Positions 10,801-20,805 of a stretch of 64,000 nucleotides of DNA are shown piece by piece; the first letter of the stretch is position 1, and the number at the start of each line of letters is the position of its first letter. This DNA comes from Granulicella aggregans (GTDB lineage: Bacteria; Acidobacteriota; Terriglobia; Terriglobales; Acidobacteriaceae). The stretch covers positions 1,240,001 to 1,304,000 of the forward strand of contig NZ_JAGSYE010000002.1 in assembly GCF_025685565.1 (NCBI RefSeq), read 5' to 3'. Made by a program: the position numbers and the translations under genes. Under the pieces are notes generated by a model. It had not been told where the DNA came from. It saw only the letters and a list, made by a program, of their open reading frames with translations, and ran no database searches.

Positions 10801-11161
10801 GCAGGCCATGACGGAGCGCAAGGGCTACGAGCTCAACTACCCGCTGCAAGCCTCCGCAGTCGAAGCCCACATGGGCTCGCTAGCAGCCTCGCACTCCTTC
10901 GTCTCCGTCGAAGACGACAACGTCATCCTCACCGCCATCAAGAAGTCCGAGGACACCAACGCCCTTATCCTCCGCGTCTACGACTGGTCCGGCAAGTCCT
11001 CCAGCGCGAAGTTCATGCTGCCCCCCGGCGCAACCTCCGCCACAGAGGTCAACCTCATGGAGCAGCCCATCGGCAACCCGATCTCTGTGGCCAACAACAC
11101 CGCCACCCTGCCCGTAGGCCCGTTCGAAATCAAGACCCTCAGAGTCGACTACCCCCACTAA
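7868..11161 (+). CDS. Secreted GH38 alpha-mannosidase
   Basis: 1097 residues from the ATG at 7868, chosen because it begins a good signal peptide (MRVPLLASVLSVFCLLPTLATAQ) and has AAGGTGG just upstream; an earlier in-frame ATG at 7766 would bury it. GH38 features in order: zinc-site HxD in TGNSHIDAAWLWPE, the nucleophile region GWNPDSFGYNWQLPQI, an active-site loop GIGDHGGGPTR, and C-terminal beta-sandwich domains. An N-terminal jelly-roll-like accessory region precedes the catalytic domain. It should remove alpha-mannose residues from glycans in the periplasm or outside the cell. Confidence 0.92.
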   Translation: MRVPLLASVLSVFCLLPTLATAQFGQQPPAPQATLDPASTATLDRLGSLGSFPAVDWRFHPADIAHGEDPKLDDSAWPVAKTTRNTTDHEAVWYRARLTVPKTLNGYDLTGTRIWIRFDVGANGPMPEILYFDGRRVALGEDLEQTVLFENAKPGDSVLVAVKLLHTNDDKTFNGVIMHIDMAPGRPNPLDLRTQFEVSQKLLPWVGDHHGAADPKDLATLTAAIKAVDLSALDKSDQAAFDASLTKSLSLLEPLRPILQKDTIHMTGNSHIDAAWLWPESETIDVVRRTFSTALQLMNEYPDYTYTQSAAQYNEWMADKYPAMDAEIKQRIKEGRWEVVGGMWVEPDLNLPDGESQVRSLLLGKRWFKQHYGVDVRIGWNPDSFGYNWQLPQIYKRSGVDYFVTQKMTWNDTNQLPFKLFWWQSPDGSKVLSYFPHDYANGNLDPVRLSGDLAVSRQRAPGMSTMMDLYGIGDHGGGPTRTILDEGEHWAHADNAVTPQMHFGLAQTFFTAAEQTIAPDSQTWNYQSIAKGYKFPTPESGKMVIPTWKDEMYFEYHRGVQTTQAQHKRNMREAEENTLNAEKLSSIAWLYGDTYPNAQFTDAWKKIAFNGFHDLAAGSGIGIIYKDAQKEFDMVRLEDAEAASHALKSIAARIDTGEEPGIPVLVTNPLAWPRDGLVRVEVELPKPDGEPSVRDANGNVLPSQIIAADPQTNRFTLEVLTNKTPSMGYQVLHVTSAEHLAGVGYAATSTKLENGNLRLTIDPTTGCITSLVNKKSNFDAIAPKSCGNQLQAFKDTPKDYDAWNIDYGTLDHPMPIDKVDSIKLIENGPVRSTIRIERTWQSSHFIQDISLAANADTVVIDNTVDWHETHILLKAAFPLAASGPMATFEIPYGTIQRPTTRNNSWESAKFEVPALRWADLGDAHNGFSLLNEEKYGYDAIGNVLRLSLLRSPTWPDPEADRGIQHFRYALYPHAGTWQQAMTERKGYELNYPLQASAVEAHMGSLAASHSFVSVEDDNVILTAIKKSEDTNALILRVYDWSGKSSSAKFMLPPGATSATEVNLMEQPIGNPISVANNTATLPVGPFEIKTLRVDYPH

Positions 11162-11234
11162 ATCGGGTGCCCCACGTCTCGATTCTGAGACATGGGTTCT
11201 CTCCCATCCTTAAGGACCCAACCCCCGGAAACCG

Positions 11235-11455
11235 TCATCCTGAGCGAAGGCGCGTGCAGTATCACCGCACTCGCCGTAGCCGAAGGACCCCGATACGGCT
11301 CACATCACCCACGCCGCTTGAATCCCTCAGCCAGCGCACCTCGAATCCCCCGGCCAAAAGGTTCGAGAACCTCAGGCAGGCACGAACATCGTCGGGGTCC
11401 TTCGACTGCGTTCGTCGCAAGAGCGCGACGAACTCCGCTCAGGATGACGGAAGAT
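11235..11455. repeat. Intergenic GTCATCCTGAGC-type palindromic repeat pair
   Basis: The 320-bp gap between convergent genes holds GTCATCCTGAGCGAAGG near 11236 and its inverted counterpart CCGCTCAGGATGACGG near 11440, with GGGGTCCTTCGACTGCG between them. Related pieces occur at 50895-50918 and elsewhere. Apparent reading frames here are translations of the repeat. It may fold into a long hairpin and serve as a transcript end, but it has no U tract. Confidence 0.6.
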
Positions 11456-11481
11456 GCGAGGCAGGTACACACAATCGGCCT

Positions 11482-12837
11482 TCAGCTCTGGCTCTCCAAC
11501 GCCTCTCCCAATAGATCCTCGAGCTTTCCGAGCGGAGTCCGCTCCCGCATCATCGCCAGCGTCAGCGGCTCGCTCTGCTTCAGATCTTCCGCAAAATCGC
11601 CTTCGATCGTCGCGGCCAACTCGCGATCCAGCACCGCCAGGTTCACCTCGTCATTCAGCGCAAACGACCGGTGATCGAAGTTCGTCGATCCAATCACGCA
11701 CCACATTCCATCCACCGTCAGCAGCTTGGCGTGGATCATCGCCGGCTGATACTCGAAGATCTCCGCCCCGGCCATCAGCAGATGCCGGCTGCTCCGCCGG
11801 CTCAGCGTCCTGACGAACTTGTGGTCGATATGAGACCCAGCTGTCAGAATCTGCACGCTCACCCCGCGGTTCTCGACCGCTTCGATCAGCGCCTCGCGCG
11901 CCGCCTTGTCAGGAAGAAAATACGGCGTTGTAATCCGAATCGTCCTTCGCGCGCTCTTGATTAGCGCCTGGAATAGTATCCTCGCCTGCGTGCCGCCGCC
12001 GCGGGGCGTACTGGCCACCACGAAGCTCTCCGAACCCTCCGGCATCGCCTTGAACCCGAACTGCTTCGGCCCGGAAAGTATCTCGCCAGACGCTTCCAGC
12101 CAGTTTTCGCTGAACGTCGAGATCATCCCTGCAACCGCCTCGCCCTCCACGCGGAAGACCGTGTCCCGCCAGACCGGCCTTCCGCTTACCGGCTCAATCC
12201 ACTCGTCGGCGACGCCCGCGCCGCCCATAAATCCTGTCTCGCCATCGATGATCAGCAGCTTGCGGTGCGTCCTCTGGTTCAACTCCTGCCAGGTGTCCCA
12301 GCGCAGCGGGTGATACCAGCACATCTGGCCGCCCGCTCTTCGCAACTCGTCGAAGTAGCTGTCGCTCGTCCCCATGCTTCCGATCGCATCGACGATCACC
12401 CTCACTTCGACTCCAGCTCGTGCCCGTTCCGTCAACGCGGCCAAGACCTTTAAACTCACCCTGCCTTCAAGAAACTCATAAAACTCGAGATTGATCGACT
12501 TTCGCGCCTTACCGATCGCCTGAAGATACGCGGGATAAAACTCAATTCCATTCTTCAGGCGTTTCAACCTCGACCGTCGCCGCGTCCCGTCCGTTACCAA
12601 GCTCAAAAATTGAATGAACTCCTCCGAGTCCAGCGGCACCCCGAGATCTTCGTTGATCGCAAACCTCGGCTGCGGCCCAAATAGATTGAGCAGCACCTTC
12701 GCCCCATAAAGCGCCACCGCCCCAGCCCCAATCACCGCCAGCCCACGAACCAGCCCGCCTGTCGAATCCTTCGACTTTTCACCCATCCCCGCAGAATACA
12801 CAGCCCTCCATCTTGTGTCGTCCTCACCTGCGACCAT
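11482..12837 (-). CDS. Phospholipase D / cardiolipin synthase-like protein
   Basis: 451 residues. One N-terminal hydrophobic segment (LAVIGAGAVALYGAKVLLNLF) anchors it in the inner membrane. Two HKD motifs are intact: THRKLLIIDGETGFMGG and IHAKLLTVDGMWCVIGSTN, each H-x-K-x4-D followed by G-G/S. This arrangement fits cardiolipin synthase of the PLD type, which condenses phosphatidylglycerol or related lipids; a phosphodiesterase role cannot be excluded. GGGAGA precedes the start at 12837; an alternative ATG at 12786 begins just before the membrane segment. Confidence 0.85.
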   Translation of the reverse strand: MVAGEDDTRWRAVYSAGMGEKSKDSTGGLVRGLAVIGAGAVALYGAKVLLNLFGPQPRFAINEDLGVPLDSEEFIQFLSLVTDGTRRRSRLKRLKNGIEFYPAYLQAIGKARKSINLEFYEFLEGRVSLKVLAALTERARAGVEVRVIVDAIGSMGTSDSYFDELRRAGGQMCWYHPLRWDTWQELNQRTHRKLLIIDGETGFMGGAGVADEWIEPVSGRPVWRDTVFRVEGEAVAGMISTFSENWLEASGEILSGPKQFGFKAMPEGSESFVVASTPRGGGTQARILFQALIKSARRTIRITTPYFLPDKAAREALIEAVENRGVSVQILTAGSHIDHKFVRTLSRRSSRHLLMAGAEIFEYQPAMIHAKLLTVDGMWCVIGSTNFDHRSFALNDEVNLAVLDRELAATIEGDFAEDLKQSEPLTLAMMRERTPLGKLEDLLGEALESQS

Positions 12838-13107
12838 GGTCTCCCGGTCTCACACCACACCTCCCAAATTTCTCTTGACCTCCGCACCACACCAGCTATT
12901 CTTTCCCCGATACCGCGCAGCGCATTTCGCCGTCCCCAAATCCACAAGTTGAAACGCTCTCTCTCGACCAGGCACCATGAGAAGCGCTTTCCAGACCCAC
13001 AATCGATCTGGCTCTCCCAAGTCGTAACGGCATCTTTTTCGTTCTGCCCTTCAGCAAACACCGCAAGACCAGGGCCCGATACCCAGACCACTTCCAAGAG
13101 GTGCTTC

Positions 13108-15120
13108 GTGATCGTTCTCCCACGTCTCGCAGCTGCGGCTCTCCTGCTCACGCTCCCCGCGCTCGCCCAGACATTTGCCCAGACACTTGCCCAGACACTT
13201 GCCCAGACACTTCCAGCCGTCACCACCCGCGCCTTCACCAACGACCGCGCCGGCGCAAACACTCAGGAGACCATCCTCACCCCGAACGTCCTGCTCACCA
13301 AAGGTCTTGTTCGCAAGACCACCATCCCGGTCATCGGCGATGCCCGCGGCATGGAAGCCCAGCCCCTGATCCTTCCAGCAGTCAAGCTCCCCGACGGCTC
13401 CACTCACGACGTCATGGTTCTTCCCTCCATGGCCAACGTCGTCCGCGGCGTGGACGCGCACACCGGTGCCGGCCTCTGGCAGACCGCCCCGCTTGGAACT
13501 CCTATCCTCGGATCGCTGCCAACCGGCCCGCGCAAGACGAAGCCTGACGGCTGCGTCGGTGACTTCCCTACCATCGACTGCCACGCGATCAACGACCGCT
13601 GGGGGATACTCTCCACCGGCGTCATCGACCCGGACACCCAGATCGCTTATATGGTGGCCTGGATCTCCCCGGACAGCACTCCCCTGAACGGCGTCCACAG
13701 CATCTTCGCGATCAACGTCGCCACCGGAGCCATCGTTGGCTCACCCGTCTCTCTCGCCGGCCTGAAAAACGGAGCCCAGGGATACGGCGACACCATGCGC
13801 AAGCAGAGGTCTTCCATGGTGATGACCAACGTCGCCGGGAAGAAGACCATCTTCTTCGCCTACGGAACCGTCCGGGAGACCGGCCCCGCAGCGGCAGGGG
13901 CCATCATTGCGTACGACGTGGCCAGCCACACGATCACCGGCTTTCTCCCGATGTCCCAGGGCCGGGGAGCTGGAATCTGGATGGGCGGCCAGGGCCTCGC
14001 CGCGGATTCCGCAGGCAATCTCTACGGCGTCACCGGGAACGGATCGTTCGACGCAGTCACTGACTTTGGAGAGTCGATCTTCAAGGTCAGCTACACCCCG
14101 GGCGCGGGCATCGCCAACTCGCTCAAGGTGGTCACCTGGTTTTCTCCTTACTCCGACCAGGGCCGCATCGGCATGAACCCGACCGTGTCGGACACGGCGT
14201 CTCCTATGCCCGCCATGAAGGTCGCGGGCGTCTCGCAACCGACCGCCGACATGACGCCCGTGGGCAGCGCCATGGCGATCAGCATGGTGGGCGCAACCGC
14301 CAAAGTCACGCAGGACGTAAACACGCGCGCCATGGTCACCCTTATCTACCCTGCCGACACCAAAGACGCCGCCTGGAACGACGAGGACCTTGGCAGCGGC
14401 GGCTGCATTCTGATCGAGGAGTTCGGCAAGCTGCTCTGCTCGGGCAAAGACGGCATCGGCTACGTGGTCAAGACCGATAACATGGGCAACACCCAACCAG
14501 CGGACTTTGCCCCCGACCGCGTCAAGATCAACTGCGGCAAACTCGCCACCCTTCCAGTCTGGCTCACCGCCTCCCCCGGTCCCGTCGATGCCTGCCCCAC
14601 CGACACCACCGTTCTCAACTTCATGCCCTGGGGCAAGACCCGCCACATGCACTCCACACCGGTCAAGTACAAGTCCCCGGACGGTACCGTGCATGTCTTC
14701 GTCGCGGGCGAGAACAGCACCATCCACATGTGGAAGATGGACCCGTCGGGTGCACTAACCTACGAGGCCGAGAGCTTCGAGGTCGCCTCGATCGAGTCCG
14801 TCAACCCGCCTGGTGGCATGCCCGGATCCTTCTGCTCGATGTCAACGAATAACTGGGCGTCGGGAAGTTCCGTCCTCTGGTGCTCGCTGCCCTACGGTGA
14901 CGGCAACGCTACCATCACCAACGGCCGCCTCATCGCCTACGACCCTGAGAACCTCATCACCAACCCCGCGAACGGTAACAAGAACCTGAAAGTTGTCTGG
15001 GACTCGCAGCGCTGGGCGATCCCGTACCTCTTCAACAAGTTCATGCCTCCCATCGTTTGGGACGGCCAGGTCTATCTGCCGAACTACAACGGAGGTGTTG
15101 ACGTCTATGGCGTCCCATGA
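13108..15120 (+). CDS. Secreted propeller-like protein of unknown function
   Basis: 670 residues from a GTG at 13108 (AAGAGGTG upstream), chosen because it opens a clear signal peptide (MIVLPRLAAAALLLTLPALAQ); the frame stays open upstream to 12949 with no signal-like sequence. The mature protein has repeated blade-like strands with Gly/Trp turns (VDAHTGAGLWQT, IMVGG-like stretches, VFVAGENSTIHMWKMD, VIVWDGQVYLPNYNGGVDVYG), similar to PQQ-type quinoprotein or BamB beta-propellers. I see no haem motif. Several Cys suggest disulphides in the periplasm. It starts with a 12-bp tandem repeat that encodes AQTL units. Function unknown. Confidence 0.7.
   Translation: MIVLPRLAAAALLLTLPALAQTFAQTLAQTLAQTLPAVTTRAFTNDRAGANTQETILTPNVLLTKGLVRKTTIPVIGDARGMEAQPLILPAVKLPDGSTHDVMVLPSMANVVRGVDAHTGAGLWQTAPLGTPILGSLPTGPRKTKPDGCVGDFPTIDCHAINDRWGILSTGVIDPDTQIAYMVAWISPDSTPLNGVHSIFAINVATGAIVGSPVSLAGLKNGAQGYGDTMRKQRSSMVMTNVAGKKTIFFAYGTVRETGPAAAGAIIAYDVASHTITGFLPMSQGRGAGIWMGGQGLAADSAGNLYGVTGNGSFDAVTDFGESIFKVSYTPGAGIANSLKVVTWFSPYSDQGRIGMNPTVSDTASPMPAMKVAGVSQPTADMTPVGSAMAISMVGATAKVTQDVNTRAMVTLIYPADTKDAAWNDEDLGSGGCILIEEFGKLLCSGKDGIGYVVKTDNMGNTQPADFAPDRVKINCGKLATLPVWLTASPGPVDACPTDTTVLNFMPWGKTRHMHSTPVKYKSPDGTVHVFVAGENSTIHMWKMDPSGALTYEAESFEVASIESVNPPGGMPGSFCSMSTNNWASGSSVLWCSLPYGDGNATITNGRLIAYDPENLITNPANGNKNLKVVWDSQRWAIPYLFNKFMPPIVWDGQVYLPNYNGGVDVYGVP
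13165..13212 (+). repeat. 12-bp tandem repeat, four units, inside the propeller-protein gene
   Basis: Four consecutive copies of GCCCAGACACTT (the first has one change) encode AQTF/AQTL units directly after the predicted signal-peptide cleavage region. Unit length is a multiple of three, so copy-number change keeps the frame. Confidence 0.9.
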
Positions 15121-15145
15121 CCCGGGCCGTCTTTCACCAGTCAAG

Positions 15146-15215
15146 CGTCATCTCGACCGAAGCGGCGAGCGGCATCATCGTCCGCCGCGTAGTGGAGAGC
15201 CCCCCGCATTTCGCC
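15146..15215 (+). repeat. GTCATCTCGACC-type intergenic repeat
   Basis: GTCATCTCGACCGAAGCG followed by CGTAGTGGAGAGCCCCCCGC. The same pattern occurs at 16531-16576 and, reversed, at 58251-58290. It lies 3' of a plus-strand gene and convergent to nrdB. Confidence 0.65.
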
Positions 15216-15248
15216 TTTGCCCTTGTTCTTGCCCCTTCGTCTCTCTTC

Positions 15249-15318
15249 TTGCTTAAGGGCATGCCTTCAGCCGTGCCAAAAGCCTCCCCACATGCAAGGG
15301 GCTTTAGCCCCTGAGGTA
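15249..15318 (-). repeat. Two-hairpin intergenic repeat, shortened copy (minus orientation)
   Basis: Read on the minus strand it gives GGTACCTCAGGGGCTAAAGC, a short linker, then GGCACGGCTGAAGGCATGCC and CTTAAGCAAG. It matches the roughly 100-bp repeats at 27297, 28146, 38516, 44078 and 60901 but has a shorter middle. It is the only minus-oriented copy seen. Confidence 0.75.
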
Positions 15319-15319
15319 C

Positions 15320-16489
15320 CTACTCCCACCCCAACGACCCACCCGTCTGATACTCAATCACGCGCGTCTCAAAGAAGTTCTTCTCCTTCTTCAGGTCGAT
15401 CGCCTCGCTCATCCACGGGAACGGATTCTCCACCTCCGCAAACACCGGCCCCAGCCCGATCTGCGCGCACCGCCGGTTTGCGATGAAGTGCATGTACTGC
15501 TCGCAGGCCGCAGCACTCAACCCAAGAAACCCATTCGGCATCGTGTCCCGCCCATACGCCGCTTCGAGCTCCGCCGCGGTACGCAGCATCCCGCGTACTT
15601 CCTCTTGAAACTCTTCGCTCCAAAGCCCTGGATTCTCCGCCTTGATCTGATTGATCACGTCGATCCCGAAGTTCAAGTGAATGCTCTCGTCGCGCAGGAT
15701 GTACTGATACTGCTCCGCGATCCCGATCATCTTGTTCCGCCGTCCCAGCGAGAGAATCTGCGCGAAGCCGGTGTAGAACCACATGCCTTCGAACACCACG
15801 TAGAACGCAATCAGATCCCTCAGAAACGCGCGATCGTTCTCCTTTGTCCCCGTCTCAAACGCCGGATCCGAGAGATGCTGCGTGTACCGGATCGCCCACT
15901 CCGCCTTGCGCGTGATCGAAGGCACCTCACGATACATATTGAACAACTCGCCCTCGTTCAGGCCAAGGCTCTCCACGATGTACTGAAAGGTGTGCGTATG
16001 CACCGCCTCTTCAAACGCCTGCCGCAGCAGATACTGCCGACACTCCGGGTTGGTCAGGTGGCGGTAGATCGCCAGCACAATGTTGTTCGCCACTAACGAC
16101 TCCGAGGCTGCGAAGAAGCCGAGGTTGCGCTTGATCGCTCGCCGCTCATCTTCCGTCAGACCATTCGCGCTCTTCCACACCCCGATGTCCGCCTGCATGG
16201 AGACCTCGGTCGGCATCCAGTGGTTATTGCAGCCCGAAAGGTACTTCTCCCACGCCCAGCGATACTTCAGGGGCAGCAACTGATTCACATCGGCGCGGCA
16301 ATTGATCATCGCCTTCTGATCCACCCGCACCCGCGCCCCATGCATATCGATTACCACTTCGGCCTCAGGCGGTGTCTCGGCTACATCGGAAACTCGCGCG
16401 TCCTCAACTGCATGCATCACCGTGACCACGGAGACCTGCGCCTGCTTCGGCTCAACCGCTACCTCAACATCATCCCAACTAAGACTCAT
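15320..16489 (-). CDS. nrdB: Ribonucleotide reductase small subunit, class Ic (R2c)
   Basis: 389 residues; GGGAGGGG lies just before the ATG. It houses the dimetal centre that starts the radical used by NrdA to reduce ribonucleotides. Key positions: Glu130 ([10 protein letters not shown]) replaces the Asp of E. coli-type R2; Glu161 and His164 in [10 protein letters not shown] are ligands; Phe168 occupies the place of radical Tyr122 of E. coli. The remaining ligands lie in YYxFEG-like [12 protein letters not shown] and [12 protein letters not shown]. Glu plus Phe is the Chlamydia R2c pattern, in which a Mn(IV)/Fe(III) cofactor replaces the tyrosyl radical. The C-terminal [10 protein letters not shown] tail is the R1-docking region. 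It lies 160 bp downstream of nrdA in the same direction. Confidence 0.93.
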   Translation of the reverse strand: MSLSWDDVEVAVEPKQAQVSVVTVMHAVEDARVSDVAETPPEAEVVIDMHGARVRVDQKAMINCRADVNQLLPLKYRWAWEKYLSGCNNHWMPTEVSMQADIGVWKSANGLTEDERRAIKRNLGFFAASESLVANNIVLAIYRHLTNPECRQYLLRQAFEEAVHTHTFQYIVESLGLNEGELFNMYREVPSITRKAEWAIRYTQHLSDPAFETGTKENDRAFLRDLIAFYVVFEGMWFYTGFAQILSLGRRNKMIGIAEQYQYILRDESIHLNFGIDVINQIKAENPGLWSEEFQEEVRGMLRTAAELEAAYGRDTMPNGFLGLSAAACEQYMHFIANRRCAQIGLGPVFAEVENPFPWMSEAIDLKKEKNFFETRVIEYQTGGSLGWE

Positions 16490-16530
16490 CGACCCCTCCC
16501 CAATCCCAGAATTCCTAACCCAACAAAACC

Positions 16531-16576
16531 GTCATCTTGACCGGAGCGAGCGCAGTGGAGCCCCCCGCAATTCGCC
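16531..16576 (+). repeat. GTCATCTTGACC-type intergenic repeat between nrdA and nrdB
   Basis: GTCATCTTGACCGGAGCG followed by GCAGTGGAGCCCCCCGCAAT; same family and orientation as 15146-15215. It occupies the nrdA-nrdB spacer and could form a structure in the shared transcript. Confidence 0.65.
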
Positions 16577-16648
16577 TCTGTCGCTCACAAATCTGTGCCC
16601 CATCCATCGCGCCGTTGTCTCTCGCGATGAGTGGGTCCGCCACAACTC

Positions 16649-19495
<2,847 letters not shown>

Positions 19496-19497
19496 GG

Positions 19498-19555
19498 GGA
19501 GTCTCCTTGGCCTGCGAAGTGTTGCGAAGAAACAGAGCCCACGCCGGAAGACTCC
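19498..19555 (-). promoter_or_regulatory. Candidate ribosome-site-sequestering stem of nrdA leader
   Basis: In the leader RNA, GGAGTCTTCC (19555 to 19546) can pair with GGAGACTCC (19506 to 19498), which contains part of the nrdA Shine-Dalgarno AAGGAGA. Nine pairs form with one bulged U. This is seen by eye; no folding energy was computed. Confidence 0.5.
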
Positions 19556-19578
19556 GAGCGAGGAACACTCTGCCACCT

Positions 19579-19596
19579 CGCCTCCCCTCGGAGGCG
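19579..19596 (-). promoter_or_regulatory. Hairpin after the riboswitch aptamer
   Basis: A 7-bp stem CGCCTCC/GGAGGCG with a 4-base loop lies just 3' of the aptamer on the transcript. There is no U run, so it is more likely part of the expression platform than an intrinsic terminator. Confidence 0.5.
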
Positions 19597-19601
19597 CTAG
19601 C

Positions 19602-19775
19602 GAATGTTTCCAAGGCAGGTCTTCGGACTCTGCAGGCTCATCCCTACTCACCGGACTTCCCAGGTCTCTCAACCCAGTGTCATCGTCGGCTTTCGTACCT
19701 GCTTACCGCTGCGGGGCAGTTCCGGATTCCCACCGGATTCCCTTTTCACCCTCAGCATCGCTGCTGAGAGACCGT
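19602..19775 (-). ncRNA. Cobalamin (AdoCbl) riboswitch upstream of nrdA
   Basis: On the minus strand the leader carries the conserved cobalamin-aptamer blocks in order: a TCAGCAGCGATGCTGA hairpin, GGGAATCCGGTGGGAATCCGG, GCCCCGCA (19717 to 19710) followed by GCGGTAA, then GACACTGG, GGGAAGTCCGGTG, and the B12 box AGTCCGAAGACCTGCC (19629 to 19614). It sits between a plausible promoter and the nrdA ribosome site. Cobalamin binding normally lowers expression of the downstream gene. The boundaries are approximate. Confidence 0.94.
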
Positions 19776-19786
19776 GGAATAAATCG

Positions 19787-19814
19787 ACTATATAGCGTTT
19801 TCATGAAATAGCAA
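19787..19814 (-). promoter_or_regulatory. Probable sigma-70-type promoter for nrdAB
   Basis: On the minus strand, TTGCTA (19814 to 19809) and TATAGT (19792 to 19787) are 16 bases apart, placing transcription start a few bases before the riboswitch. The CTATATAG core at the -10 could also be part of an NrdR-box-like element. Confidence 0.55.
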
Positions 19815-19875
19815 CACTACAGAATGTGGATATCGCGCATTATCTGCCGAATTGCACCTTCCACGCACATACCGC

Positions 19876-20796
19876 CTACCTAGGAAGCCCACCCAGCAAT
19901 CCGTTGACCTCTTCGAGCGTCGCCATGGAAGGCTGCGCACCACGCCGCGTCACCGACACCGCTGCTGCAGCAGCAGCAAACCGCCCACTCTCCGCCGGCG
20001 TCTTGCCCGAAACCAGCGCCATCGCAAACGCCCCGTTGAACGCGTCCCCCGCCGCAGTCGTATCCACCGCCTTCACCCGGTAGGCCGGATACAGTTCCAA
20101 CCGCCCATCCGCTCCGATCAGCGCGAAACCCTCCGCTCCACGCTTCAGCAAGACATTCCCCACACCCATCTTCATCAACCTGTGCGCCACCGCCTCCGCG
20201 TCCTCTGAGCCCGCACCCGCAAAGAACGCCGCCTCACTCTCATTCGGCGTAAACCACGTCACCAGCTTCAGCAACGACTCCGGCAGCTCCCGCGCCGGTG
20301 CCGGATCAAGGATGAACGCGACCTCCGCATCCCGGCAGATCTCCCCCAGCCGCTCCACCGTCTCCAGCGGAATCTCCAACTGCGCCAGCACCGCCCCTGC
20401 CGACCGGATCGTCTCCACATGCTCGTCCAGATCCTCAGGCCGCAGAGTCCCGTTCGCTCCCGGAACCACCACGATGCAGTTTTCGCCACTCGCCGCCACC
20501 ACAATCGCTGCGACACCGGAGCTCCCCGCCACGCTCTTCACCCCGGAAGCATCGACACCCGCGCCTTCAAGACTCGCTCGCAGCTCCGTCGCAAACGCGT
20601 CCTCACCCACGCGCCCAATCATCTTGACCGGATAGCCCAGCCGCCCCACCGCCACCGCTTGGTTCGCACCCTTGCCGCCCGGATGGGTCGCAAATCCGTC
20701 GCCGGAGATCGTCTCCCCAGCCAACGGAATTCGCTTCGCCGTCGTCACCAGGTCCATGTTGATACTGCCCACCACTACGATCGACTTCCGCTCCAT
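19876..20796 (-). CDS. rbsK: Ribokinase (PfkB family)
   Basis: 306 residues, the normal length. It phosphorylates D-ribose to ribose-5-phosphate with ATP. Motifs: N-terminal GSINMDLV, the PfkB signature GGKGANQAVAVGRLG, and the C-terminal DTTAAGDAFNGAFA with the anion-hole Gly-Asp and catalytic Asp. A GAGGGGG ribosome site precedes the ATG. It follows a sugar permease by 9 bp, so the two form a ribose uptake and activation unit. Exact sugar specificity is inferred. Confidence 0.9.
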   Translation of the reverse strand: MERKSIVVVGSINMDLVTTAKRIPLAGETISGDGFATHPGGKGANQAVAVGRLGYPVKMIGRVGEDAFATELRASLEGAGVDASGVKSVAGSSGVAAIVVAASGENCIVVVPGANGTLRPEDLDEHVETIRSAGAVLAQLEIPLETVERLGEICRDAEVAFILDPAPARELPESLLKLVTWFTPNESEAAFFAGAGSEDAEAVAHRLMKMGVGNVLLKRGAEGFALIGADGRLELYPAYRVKAVDTTAAGDAFNGAFAMALVSGKTPAESGRFAAAAAAVSVTRRGAQPSMATLEEVNGLLGGLPR

Positions 20797-20805
20797 CCAT
20801 CCCCC

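Noticed and set aside
11167..11813. Plus-strand frames covering the gap after the mannosidase and the 3' end of the PLD gene
   Set aside because: They arise from the palindromic repeat and from the antisense of the PLD gene; Ser/Arg/Pro-rich with no domain.
13165..13212. CRISPR-like array
   Set aside because: Units are 12 bp, contiguous and coding; no spacers. No repeat-spacer array was seen anywhere in the window.
12732..13262. 176-residue minus-strand frame across the propeller gene start
   Set aside because: Antisense to a good signal peptide and 12-bp repeat; its Trp/Val/Ala repeats are the reverse of the AQTL repeat.
19496..19672. N-terminal extension of NrdA by 59 residues
   Set aside because: This stretch is the riboswitch expression platform; a strong ribosome site precedes the ATG at 19495 and family similarity starts after it.
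19820..19850. DnaA-box-like TGTGGATAT near 19825
   Set aside because: A single near-match, far from the skew switch, and lying in the nrdA upstream region; not evidence for an origin.
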